NCBI GenBank assembly: GCA_027022125.1
Contig: JALVZI010000278.1
Coordinates: 1-7,259, forward strand
Length of the DNA stretch: 7,259 nucleotides
Origin: Anaerolineae bacterium
GTDB taxonomy: Bacteria; Chloroflexota; Anaerolineae; 4572-78
Direction: 5' to 3'
In this document: positions 1 to 5,328 of the stretch, piece by piece
Position numbering within the stretch: the stretch's first letter is position 1
Layout of the letters: the number at the start of each line of letters is the position of its first letter
Program-made: the position numbers and the translations under genes
The notes under the pieces: generated by a model
Seen by the model: the letters and a program-made list of their open reading frames with translations, nothing else
The model's database searches: none
What the model was told of the DNA's origin: nothing

Positions 1-84
1 CCCCACTCGCGCATCGAGCCGCACACCACCGCCCGCCGAAACCTTCGTTAAAAAAAAGCGAGCCGACCCCGCGCCACATAACAA

Positions 85-113
85 TTGACTCAGCGGAAAT
101 ATCCGCCATAAAA
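85..113 (+). promoter_or_regulatory. Possible upstream promoter with an internal dyad
   Basis: TTGACT at 85-90 could be a -35 box, paired with CATAAA at 107-112 (16-bp spacer) or ATAAAA at 108-113 (17 bp). A perfect 5-bp dyad, GCGGA-AATA-TCCGC at 93-106, lies between the two boxes, where a repressor site could sit. A transcript from here would reach the integrase start about 135 nt downstream. The -10 match is only moderate and a better promoter lies nearer the gene, so this is tentative. Confidence 0.3.
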
Positions 114-179
114 CTGTATCTACCTCTAATACTACCATATCTTTTTACAAATGTAAACGTCCGCCCGAAAATTTTAACA

Positions 180-191
180 GAACATTTGTCC
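180..191. promoter_or_regulatory. LexA-like operator, distal copy
   Basis: The sequence GAAC-ATTT-GTCC matches seven of the eight half-site positions of the Gram-positive LexA/DinR box (GAAC-N4-GTTC). It overlaps the -35 hexamer of the integrase promoter, so a bound repressor would block RNA polymerase. A second site lies 36 bp downstream. Which LexA motif this organism uses is unknown, so the assignment is inference from motif and position. Confidence 0.35.
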
Positions 192-214
192 ACCATAAAA
201 AAACGCGCTATAAT
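186..214 (+). promoter_or_regulatory. Sigma-70-type promoter of the integrase gene
   Basis: A perfect TATAAT at 209-214 is preceded by TTGTCC at 186-191 (four of six matches to TTGACA), with the optimal 17-bp spacer. The expected transcription start is near 221, giving a leader of about 35 nt before the integrase ATG at 255. Two LexA-like sites bracket the promoter, one on the -35 and one just past the -10. Confidence 0.7.
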
Positions 215-215
215 A

Positions 216-227
216 GAACATACATTC
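216..227. promoter_or_regulatory. LexA-like operator, proximal copy
   Basis: The sequence GAAC-ATAC-ATTC fits the Bacillus-type SOS box GAAC-R-N-R-Y-GTTC at every position except one (A for G at 224). It lies immediately after the -10 and over the expected transcription start, a classic repressor position. Together with the site at 180-191 it suggests damage-responsive control of the integrase, as known for proteobacterial integron integrases, which use a different LexA motif. Confidence 0.45.
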
Positions 228-254
228 CCGCAAAACGCTACCGGAGGGATTTAT

Positions 255-1223
255 ATGCCGCCTCAACCACCTAAATTGCTCGACCGAGTTCGCCAAACTC
301 TGCGGCGAATGCACTACTCCATCCGCACCGAAGAAGCATACGTCAACTGGATTAAACGCTTCATCCTTTTCCACCATAAACGTCACCCCAAAGATATGGA
401 TGTTCCCGAAATTGAAGCCTTTCTCACCCATTTGGCAGTCAATGAAAGTGTCGCCCCGTCCACCCAAAACCAAGCCTTTTCCGCCATCCTCTTTCTGTAC
501 CGGCACGTTCTCAAACAAGAACTCCACGGCACTATCGACGCCGTGCGCGCCAAAAAAGAAGTCCGTCTGCCGGTGGTGATGAGCAAAGATGAAGTGCAAC
601 GGTTGATTACCAATCTTCCGCCTGAATACCAGTTGATTGCTCGGGTGTTGTATGGCAGTGGGTTACGGTTGATGGAAGGGGTTCGTCTGCGGGTGAAGGA
701 TATCGATTTTGCGCAGCACCAAATTATTGTGCGTGATGGCAAAGGGGGACGAGACCGCGTGACGCTGTTGCCGGACAGCCTCATCGCACCGCTGAAAAAG
801 CAGTTGCAATACGCAAAAGCGTTGCACGAAAAAGATTTGGCGGAAGGGTACGGTGCCGTGTCCCTGCCGCACGCACTGGCGCAAAAATATCCCAACGCCA
901 ACAAAGAATGGGGCTGGCAGTTTGTCTTCCCGTCGTATAAACTTTCTGCCGACCCGCGCACCGGAGAGATACGGCGACACCACATCCACGAAAGTTCGCT
1001 GCAAAAAGCGGTACGGCGCGCTGCAAAAGCCGCCCACATCCACAAATCGGTGGGCTGTCACACCTTTCGACACTCATTTGCCACCCATTTGCTCGAAGCG
1101 GGATATGACATTCGCACCATTCAGGAACTGCTAGGGCACAAAAGTGTGGAAACCACCATGATTTACACCCACGTCATCCGGCGGGGCGCGATGGCGGTTC
1201 GTAGTCCGCTGGATGGGGGATGA
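255..1223 (+). CDS. intI: Integron integrase (IntI-type tyrosine recombinase)
   Basis: This 322-aa tyrosine recombinase is expected to recombine attI and attC sites. Residues 8-100 form the SAM-like core-binding domain, with the IntI-typical stretch around HYSIRTEEAYVNWIKRF (20-36). Catalytic residues are all present: R138 (GSGLR), K163 (GKGG), H269 and R272 (CHTFRH), H295 (LGHK) and nucleophile Y304 (MIYTHV). Residues about 187-240 carry the extra segment that separates IntI from XerC/XerD, with ALHEKDLAEGYGAV and later EWGWQFVFPS. The C-terminus VRSPLD is also family-typical. The ATG at 255 is chosen because GGAGGG (243-248) sits 6 nt upstream and the product then matches family length. The frame stays open upstream, so a TTG at 186 is formally possible but would lie inside the promoter. 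In most integrons the cassettes lie on the 5' side of intI and point away, so an array would be left of this window. No convincing attI or attC was seen at 1-254. Confidence 0.93.
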   Translation: MPPQPPKLLDRVRQTLRRMHYSIRTEEAYVNWIKRFILFHHKRHPKDMDVPEIEAFLTHLAVNESVAPSTQNQAFSAILFLYRHVLKQELHGTIDAVRAKKEVRLPVVMSKDEVQRLITNLPPEYQLIARVLYGSGLRLMEGVRLRVKDIDFAQHQIIVRDGKGGRDRVTLLPDSLIAPLKKQLQYAKALHEKDLAEGYGAVSLPHALAQKYPNANKEWGWQFVFPSYKLSADPRTGEIRRHHIHESSLQKAVRRAAKAAHIHKSVGCHTFRHSFATHLLEAGYDIRTIQELLGHKSVETTMIYTHVIRRGAMAVRSPLDGG

Positions 1224-1367
1224 GTCCCTATTCGATTTCTGTGGCGGTTCTGCCGAATGTTTGCCACAATTGTACCGCTCCGCGTTTGAAGTCGGTCGTG
1301 TACTTTCGTCGTTTCATTATCATTTCTTTTCCCAAGGAGTGTAACGGGCTTGTCTTAAACTGGGTTT

Positions 1368-1442
1368 TGTTAACACCTGCCGATTTTCACCCTTCGATAC
1401 GCCCTGCGGGCTACTCAAGATGAAAATCGGCAAACGTTAACA
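1368..1442. repeat. Large imperfect palindrome, possibly attC-like, between convergent genes
   Basis: The 22-nt arms at 1368-1389 and 1421-1442 pair at 19 positions. From outside in there are 7 bp (TGTTAAC/GTTAACA), a symmetric 3x3 unpaired patch (ACC/AAC), then 12 bp (TGCCGATTTTCA and its complement). The 31-nt loop is itself an imperfect palindrome, CTTCGATACGCCC...GGGCTACTCAAG (1392-1419), which I associate with dispersed repeats. The order of outer box with AAC/GTT, unpaired spacer, inner box and variable loop resembles a folded attC site. However, no extrahelical base is evident and the outer boxes match RYYYAAC/GTTRRRY at only five of seven positions. It could also just separate the convergent integrase and ABC transcripts, although no U-tract follows on either strand. 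Confidence 0.6.
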
Positions 1443-1485
1443 GAACCTAAATTCAAATTCTGTATGCCCACCAATTGCCATTCGC

Positions 1486-3465
1486 TCATTCATCCGCCAC
1501 AAACTGACTCATATACAAATCGTAATAAAAACCGCGCCGAGCCAGCAGTTCCGTGTGTGTACCGCGTTCCACAATTTCACCGTTATTCAACACCAGCACC
1601 ACATCGGCATTGCGAATGGTGCTCAACCGGTGGGCAATCACAAACGACGTGCGCCCCACCAGCAGTTTATCCAACGCCTGCTGGATGAGTCGCTCGGTGC
1701 GGGTATCCACGCTGGATGTGGCTTCATCCAAAATGAGAATGCGCGGGTCAGCCAGTGCGGCGCGGGCGATGGACAGCAATTGCCGCTGCCCCTGCGACAG
1801 CCCGCTCCCCCGTTCACCGAGCACGGTTTCGTATTTTTGCGGCAGTCGCTCGATGAAAGTGTCGGCGTGCGCCAGTTTCGCTGCGGCGACCACCTCCGTA
1901 TCGGTGGCGGATGGCTTGCCGAAACGGATATTCTCCATCACCGATGTGCTGAACAAAAATGTATCTTGCAACACAATACCAATCTGCGAGCGCAGCGATT
2001 CCAACTGCACGGAACGCACATCGTACCCGTCAATTTTCACGCTGCCGCCCGTCACATCATAAAAACGGGGAATCAGATTGATGATGGTTGTTTTGCCCGC
2101 GCCGGTCGGACCCACAATGGCGATGGTCTGTCCCGGTTCGGCGGTGAATGAAATCCCTTTCAGCACGGCTTGATTTTCCACATACGCCGCCGTCACATCC
2201 TGAAATTCCACCCGTCCGGCGATGGTCGGCAATTTGACGGCGTCGGGGGCATCCACAATGGCAGACGGCTCATCCAGCAGCCCGAAAATCCGCTCGCCGC
2301 CGGCAATTGCGCCCTGAATGTTCGTCCACAGCACAGAAATTTGCTGGATGGGCTGATTGAATCGCTGCACATACCCCAAAAATGTCACCACCACCCCCAG
2401 CGATACCGCCGTGCCGAAAAGCGTGCCGTCGCCCAGCAGCGCCATCCCACCCACGATGGTCACAATGCCCAGCGCCAAATAGCCCAACGCTTGCAGGGTT
2501 GGTGCCAGTGCGCTGGTGAACGCCACTGCCCGCACGTTGGCATCGCGGTTGGCGGCGTTAATTTCTTTAAAATGCTCGATATTTTGGTCAGCACGGTTGA
2601 AGGCTTGCACTTCGCGCACAGACGAAAAACTTTCCTGCAACTCGGCATTTACGTTGCCGATTTCCTTCCTCGTTACGCGAAAGGCTTTGCGCGCCTGCGC
2701 CGAAAACCACAGTGTGGCGATAATCATCAGTGGCAGCACCGCCATACTCAGCAGCGCAAACGGGATGCTTTTCGCCAGCATATTGTAGGCAATCCACACC
2801 AGCAGCAGCACACCGCTGGCAACATTCACCAGCGCGAAATTCAGCACCTGCTGGATGGTACTGGTATCGTTGGTGATGCGGCTCATCAAATCACCGGCTT
2901 CATTTTCGGTGAAATAGCCCAGATGCAGGCGGTGCAGATGTTTGAAAATATCCACCCGAATGTTGCGCAGCACGTGCTGACCCGCCCAGCGCATCGCGTA
3001 AAATGTGCCGCCGGTGAACAGCGCACTGCCGACATACAATCCGACCAGAATCAGTACCAGCCGTCCCAGCCCCGCCAACCGGTCGGCATCCGACAGGTTT
3101 TCGGCGGGGACGGAAAATCCGCCCAACCGGAACACGGCTTGAATGATCGTTTGGGTGAAACCCTGCGGTTCGGCGGCGAGCCAGCAGTTGGAGACAGGTT
3201 TGCTCACACCCGGCAGCGCGGCGGCAAATTTGCCGCCAAACGCGCTCGATGCGGTGGGGGTGAGATAGCAATCCACCAGTTGCCCGGTCAGTTCGGGGGC
3301 AGTAACCTGCGCCCAGGTGGCAATCACCACCAACACGGCAACCAGCACCAAAATGTACCAATAGGGTTTAAAATACTCGCCGAAACGTGCCAGCGTCTCG
3401 CTCACCCGTTTGGGTTTGCCGATGTCGCGATCCATCATTCGGCGCATATGTTGGTTTCCAAACAT
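1486..3465 (-). CDS. ABC exporter half-transporter (fused permease and ATPase)
   Basis: This 659-aa inner-membrane protein has the MsbA/LmrA/BmrA-type exporter layout. The transmembrane domain covers about residues 30-385, with six predicted helices near 35-55, 135-158, 207-230, 232-253, 318-343 and 350-368. The ATPase domain covers about 416-655. It has Walker A GPTGAGKTT (452-460), Q-loop Q500, signature LSQGQ (556-560), Walker B LILD with catalytic E581, D-loop SSVD (584-587) and switch H612. The ATP site therefore looks fully competent. The loop between helices 1 and 2 (about 57-133) is much longer than in MsbA and has two cysteines, C66 and C94. ATG 3465 is supported by GAGGAA (3471-3476 on the minus strand) 5 nt upstream. 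Such proteins work as homodimers or with a second half-transporter, but no partner gene is adjacent here. The substrate cannot be inferred and no clear promoter was found. It converges with the integrase gene. Confidence 0.92.
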   Translation of the reverse strand: MFGNQHMRRMMDRDIGKPKRVSETLARFGEYFKPYWYILVLVAVLVVIATWAQVTAPELTGQLVDCYLTPTASSAFGGKFAAALPGVSKPVSNCWLAAEPQGFTQTIIQAVFRLGGFSVPAENLSDADRLAGLGRLVLILVGLYVGSALFTGGTFYAMRWAGQHVLRNIRVDIFKHLHRLHLGYFTENEAGDLMSRITNDTSTIQQVLNFALVNVASGVLLLVWIAYNMLAKSIPFALLSMAVLPLMIIATLWFSAQARKAFRVTRKEIGNVNAELQESFSSVREVQAFNRADQNIEHFKEINAANRDANVRAVAFTSALAPTLQALGYLALGIVTIVGGMALLGDGTLFGTAVSLGVVVTFLGYVQRFNQPIQQISVLWTNIQGAIAGGERIFGLLDEPSAIVDAPDAVKLPTIAGRVEFQDVTAAYVENQAVLKGISFTAEPGQTIAIVGPTGAGKTTIINLIPRFYDVTGGSVKIDGYDVRSVQLESLRSQIGIVLQDTFLFSTSVMENIRFGKPSATDTEVVAAAKLAHADTFIERLPQKYETVLGERGSGLSQGQRQLLSIARAALADPRILILDEATSSVDTRTERLIQQALDKLLVGRTSFVIAHRLSTIRNADVVLVLNNGEIVERGTHTELLARRGFYYDLYMSQFVADE

Positions 3466-3647
3466 TGTTTTTCCTCAGGGTGATAAGATTTTCAGTTCAC
3501 AGATAGAAACAGACTTCCACATCCAAATGGCATTTCTCCCCCAAATTCATCAACTGCCTTAACTGCGCTCATATTGCGTAACCGAGAATCTGATCTCCCC
3601 CGGCAAACCAAAATTAAAAACCGACATTACGCAGTTGAAACTTTTTG

Positions 3648-3668
3648 TGTGACTGAATTGCAGTCACA
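3648..3668. repeat. Short perfect hairpin
   Basis: TGTGACTG (3648-3655) and CAGTCACA (3661-3668) form an 8-bp perfect stem with the 5-nt loop AATTG. GATTTTA follows on the plus strand, which is too weak a T-run for a confident terminator. It lies just inside the left outer arm of the repeat cluster. Confidence 0.5.
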
Positions 3669-3680
3669 GATTTTACGAAC

Positions 3681-3790
3681 TTTAAATGTCATTTCTGAAT
3701 TTTCCGCAGGGAAATATCCGGAATCTACAACAAAGAATGGTAGATTCCCGCTTTCGTACCCGCAGGGCACAGGCGGAAATGACATTTAAA
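3681..3790. repeat. Cruciform or cloverleaf-type dispersed palindrome
   Basis: Perfect 15-bp arms TTTAAATGTCATTTC (3681-3695) and GAAATGACATTTAAA (3776-3790) enclose a central 9-bp hairpin, GGAATCTAC/GTAGATTCC (3720-3728 with 3740-3748), with an 11-nt loop. Between these stems are two side hairpins: TTTCC-GCAG-GGAAA (3701-3714) and GTACCC-GCA-GGGCAC (3756-3770, one mismatch). The layout resembles a degenerate member of a widespread bacterial palindrome family with GGAATC...GATTCCCGC...GGAATGACA, whose reading frames are often mis-called as genes. Family membership is from memory; the structure is directly visible. Confidence 0.7.
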
Positions 3791-3821
3791 AAATTGCCGA
3801 TGGTTTTTGTGATTTGGGCAT

Positions 3822-4028
3822 ACTTTTCAAAAGTTTCATTTAGTTCAAAACAAACATTACGATATGTTGGCAACAAATGCCTTTTGAGGACCGCTCTCAT
3901 CCTCCCTGTACCACCCCTCCCCCAAATTGAAAAAGGAGGCAAGCCCGCTATAACACAATATCGAACGCCTGTCAAATCCCACTGCATAAGGTGAGTTTAA
4001 AGAGAACTAAATGAAACTTTTACTTTTC
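3822..4028. mobile_element. MITE-like non-autonomous element
   Basis: Perfect 18-bp terminal inverted repeats AAAAGTTTCATTTAGTTC (3829-3846) and its complement (4004-4021) bound a 193-bp unit. The 7-mer ACTTTTC abuts both ends directly (3822-3828 and 4022-4028), as expected of a target-site duplication. The 157-bp interior has no coding capacity but holds a small GGCA/TGCC hairpin (3869-3881) and a purine/pyrimidine-rich patch near 3911-3939. I cannot assign a transposase family. An eight-base duplication (TACTTTTC) with a slightly shorter repeat is an alternative reading. The match is strong for chance, but the repeat ends are AT-rich, so other genomic copies are needed for proof. Confidence 0.6.
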
Positions 4029-4042
4029 TCTCTTTTTTGCAT

Positions 4043-4091
4043 CGAATTTTCACAAATTTCATAGATTTTATGTTTAAATTTGAGAAATTCG
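4043..4091. repeat. Imperfect AT-rich inverted repeat
   Basis: The arms 4043-4059 and 4076-4091 pair through an outer 7-bp block (CGAATTT/AAATTCG) and an inner 6-bp block (AAATTT), with a small asymmetric internal mismatch. The 16-nt centre is AT-rich. It lies roughly concentric with the TGAAACTTTT copies at 4012 and 4123. AT-rich composition raises the chance of coincidental pairing. Confidence 0.4.
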
Positions 4092-4158
4092 CGTTAATTT
4101 GATGCGGAAATCCGGTCAAACAAAAAGTTTCAATAAGTTTAGAATCTACCCCCATCCA

Positions 4159-4185
4159 GGACGGATGACCGTCCCATTCTTTTTA
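4159..4185 (+). terminator. Possible intrinsic terminator upstream of the PKD gene promoter
   Basis: GGACGG (4159-4164) and CCGTCC (4169-4174) form a perfect 6-bp GC-rich stem with loop ATGA. After three bases there is a T-rich tract (ATTCTTTTTA). It lies just upstream of the -35 box at 4192, so it could insulate the PKD gene from readthrough out of the repeat region. No plus-strand gene precedes it, and the T-tract is not immediately adjacent to the stem. Confidence 0.35.
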
Positions 4186-4191
4186 TCTCGA

Positions 4192-4220
4192 TTGACTATT
4201 TATGTAAAGTATAGTATAAT
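4192..4220 (+). promoter_or_regulatory. Strong sigma-70-type promoter of the PKD-protein gene
   Basis: TTGACT (4192-4197) and a perfect TATAAT (4215-4220) are separated by exactly 17 bp. Transcription would start near 4227, leaving a leader of about 34 nt with a strong ribosome-binding site (AAGGAGG, 4249-4255). This is the best promoter in the window and suggests substantial constitutive expression. Confidence 0.8.
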
Positions 4221-4260
4221 AGTACCAGTTTTTATGTTTAGCAGAACGAAGGAGGATTCT

Positions 4261-5265
4261 ATGTCTGCAAACCCACCGACCAACAACACCCGCCGCATCG
4301 CACTGCTGATTATCACCATTTTGATTATTGTTGCCTGCCTGCTGCTGTGGCTGATTCTGCGCGCCCGACGGCAGCCGACAAATCCGCCCTCAGCCGGTGT
4401 GCCGCCCGTCGCGGTCATCAACGGCTCATACACCGTGGATGAAGCCACGCCTTTCACACTGGATGGCAGCGGCTCCACCGGCGATATTGCCAGTTACACC
4501 TGGGATTTGGGCGACGGGCGCAGTGTGACGGGCGCAACCCCCAGCGTGTCATACGATGACGGTCCCGCCGATTACACCGTCACGCTGGTGGTTCATTCTC
4601 CCGACGGGCAAACGTCCACCGCCAGCACACAGGTGATGGTGCGCAATCTGCCGCCGGTTGCCGATGCCGGGGGTCCGTATTTCTGCCTGCCCGGCGAAAC
4701 AATCCAACTGGCGGGCACGTGCAGTGACCCCAGTCCGGTAGATGACGGGCAACTCAGTTGCGCGTGGGCGGATTTCAGCGGGACAACCGTGAGTCTGCCC
4801 AATTACACCTGCCCCAACACGATGGGTGAATTTACGCTGACGCTAACCGCCACCGACAAAGACGGCGCCAGCGCGCAAGATTCAACCACACTGACCGTCA
4901 CCGATGAATTGCCGACCGCCACTCCATCCAGTCCGATTGCCACTCCCACCGCCACAGCGACCCCATCCAGCCCGATAGCCACTCCAACCCCGCAACCCGG
5001 CGAAAATCAACCCCCGACCGCAGTCATCAATTTTTATCTGCGCTCGAAAAACGGGTTGCAATTCGGGTTCGACGGGAGTCAATCATCTGACCCCGACGGG
5101 CAAATTGTCAGTTACAGTTGGGATTTCGGCGATGGATCCACCGACACGGGCGCGGTAGTGGTGCACGAGTTCGCCGCGCTGGATGCGAACAATCCGTACA
5201 CCGTCACGCTGGTTGTCACCGATGATGATGGTGGTATCGGTGTGGCAACAGTGCAAATTCCGTAA
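4261..5265 (+). CDS. Membrane-anchored protein with three PKD domains
   Basis: This 334-aa protein has a positive N-terminus (TRR, 10-12), one hydrophobic helix (about 13-33) and then RARR (34-37). This looks like an uncleaved anchor with most of the protein on the outside. Three PKD/Ig-like beta domains follow at about 47-128, 131-215 and 251-333. The PKD signature is clear in the first (YTWDLGDG, 79-86) and third (YSWDFGDGS, 285-293) and degenerate in the second. The second domain has four cysteines (C142, C154, C167, C184) and could carry disulfides. A Thr/Pro-rich linker (about 219-247) joins domains 2 and 3. PKD domains usually mediate adhesion or carbohydrate/protein binding, and no catalytic domain is present. 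ATG 4261 follows AAGGAGG (4249-4255). The frame extends upstream to 4099, but that start lies before the promoter. The gene is monocistronic and converges with the asparaginase gene. Its precise function is unknown. Confidence 0.88.
   Translation: MSANPPTNNTRRIALLIITILIIVACLLLWLILRARRQPTNPPSAGVPPVAVINGSYTVDEATPFTLDGSGSTGDIASYTWDLGDGRSVTGATPSVSYDDGPADYTVTLVVHSPDGQTSTASTQVMVRNLPPVADAGGPYFCLPGETIQLAGTCSDPSPVDDGQLSCAWADFSGTTVSLPNYTCPNTMGEFTLTLTATDKDGASAQDSTTLTVTDELPTATPSSPIATPTATATPSSPIATPTPQPGENQPPTAVINFYLRSKNGLQFGFDGSQSSDPDGQIVSYSWDFGDGSTDTGAVVVHEFAALDANNPYTVTLVVTDDDGGIGVATVQIP
4921..4989 (+). repeat. Tandem duplication in the Thr/Pro-rich linker
   Basis: Two 30-bp units (4921-4950 and 4960-4989) match at 26 of 30 positions, separated by 9 bp. 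They encode the repeated peptide ATPSSPIATPT in the linker between PKD domains 2 and 3. Most differences are synonymous, which suggests an older duplication kept at the protein level. Such linkers can change length by slippage and act as flexible spacers. Confidence 0.75.
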
Positions 5266-5270
5266 ATTGG

Positions 5271-5328
5271 TTGGTTGGAGATTGGTTGTTGGAGATTGAT
5301 TGAAACTCCAATTGCCAATCTCCAATCG
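5271..5328. repeat. Nested palindrome between convergent PKD and asparaginase genes
   Basis: TTGGAGATTGG (5275-5285) pairs perfectly with CCAATCTCCAA (5315-5325). Inside it TTGGAG (5289-5294) pairs with CTCCAA (5306-5311). TTGGAGATTG also occurs twice as a direct repeat (5275-5284 and 5289-5298). The palindrome fills almost the whole 63-bp gap between the two stop codons, so it may act as a bidirectional terminator, although there is no U-tract. I associate TTGGAGATTGG arrays with Chloroflexota spacers (from memory). Confidence 0.6.

Larger units (their letters stand above)
3635..4133. repeat. Outer imperfect inverted repeat enclosing the palindrome cluster
   Basis: TTGAAACTTTTTGT at 3635-3648 has its exact inverted copy at 4120-4133. 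Similarity continues inward for about 14 more bases with five mismatches, giving arms of about 29 bp (24 matching) some 500 bp apart. The core TGAAACTTTT or its complement occurs four times in alternating orientation: 3636-3645 (as written), 3829-3838 (inverted), 4012-4021 (as written) and 4123-4132 (inverted). No target-site duplication is visible outside the outer arms. It may be an old non-autonomous element into which the unit at 3829-4021 inserted. Confidence 0.45.
3466..4260. other. Non-coding AT-rich zone of nested inverted repeats
   Basis: This 795-bp stretch lies between the divergent starts of the ABC transporter gene and the PKD-protein gene, so it holds the promoters of both. No open frame in it has a ribosome-binding site or recognisable protein similarity. 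It contains a small hairpin (3648-3668), a cruciform repeat (3681-3790), a MITE-like unit (3822-4028), another imperfect inverted repeat (4043-4091), a terminator-like hairpin (4159-4174) and the PKD gene promoter (4192-4220). The stretch 3477-3634 shows only weak short repeats. A 12-mer, CTCCCCCAAATT, occurs both near 3536 and near 3917. Confidence 0.8.

Noticed and set aside
1..51. Possible 3' end of an upstream plus-strand gene (17 codons with GC-rich third positions, ending in TAA at 49-51)
   Set aside because: It is too short, and a second frame (to a TGA at 86-88) and the integrase frame are also open here, so no frame can be preferred.
47..178. Candidate attI core sites: GTTAAAA (47-53), ACATAAC (76-82) and TTTTAAC (172-178)
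   Set aside because: Each misses the consensus by one position, and such 7-mers are expected by chance; no supporting paired boxes were found.
186..254. TTG start of the integrase at 186
   Set aside because: It lies in the -35 box of the promoter, lacks a ribosome-binding site and adds 23 non-family residues; ATG 255 has GGAGGG at ideal spacing.
1220..1423. 67-residue frame overlapping the integrase stop by ATGA
   Set aside because: It has no recognisable protein features, runs into the palindrome at 1368-1442 and has no ribosome-binding site.
1443..1454. Third GAAC-N4-ATTC site (GAAC-CTAA-ATTC)
   Set aside because: It lies in a convergent spacer with no promoter; a partial match of this kind can occur by chance.
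2170..3483. 437-residue plus-strand frame opposite the ABC gene
   Set aside because: It is His/Gln-rich shadow translation antisense to a gene with clear Walker and signature motifs.
3574..3994. Open frames on both strands across the repeat zone (71, 101 and 102 residues)
   Set aside because: They run through the palindromes at 3681-3790, lack ribosome-binding sites, and resemble the false genes often called on dispersed palindromic repeats.
4099..4260. N-terminal extension of the PKD protein from 4099
   Set aside because: It would start upstream of the promoter at 4192-4220; ATG 4261 has AAGGAGG at the right distance.
4327..4338. Lipobox-like IVAC (residues 23-26) in the PKD protein
   Set aside because: The cysteine is in the middle of a continuous hydrophobic helix followed by RARR, which fits a membrane anchor better than a lipoprotein signal.
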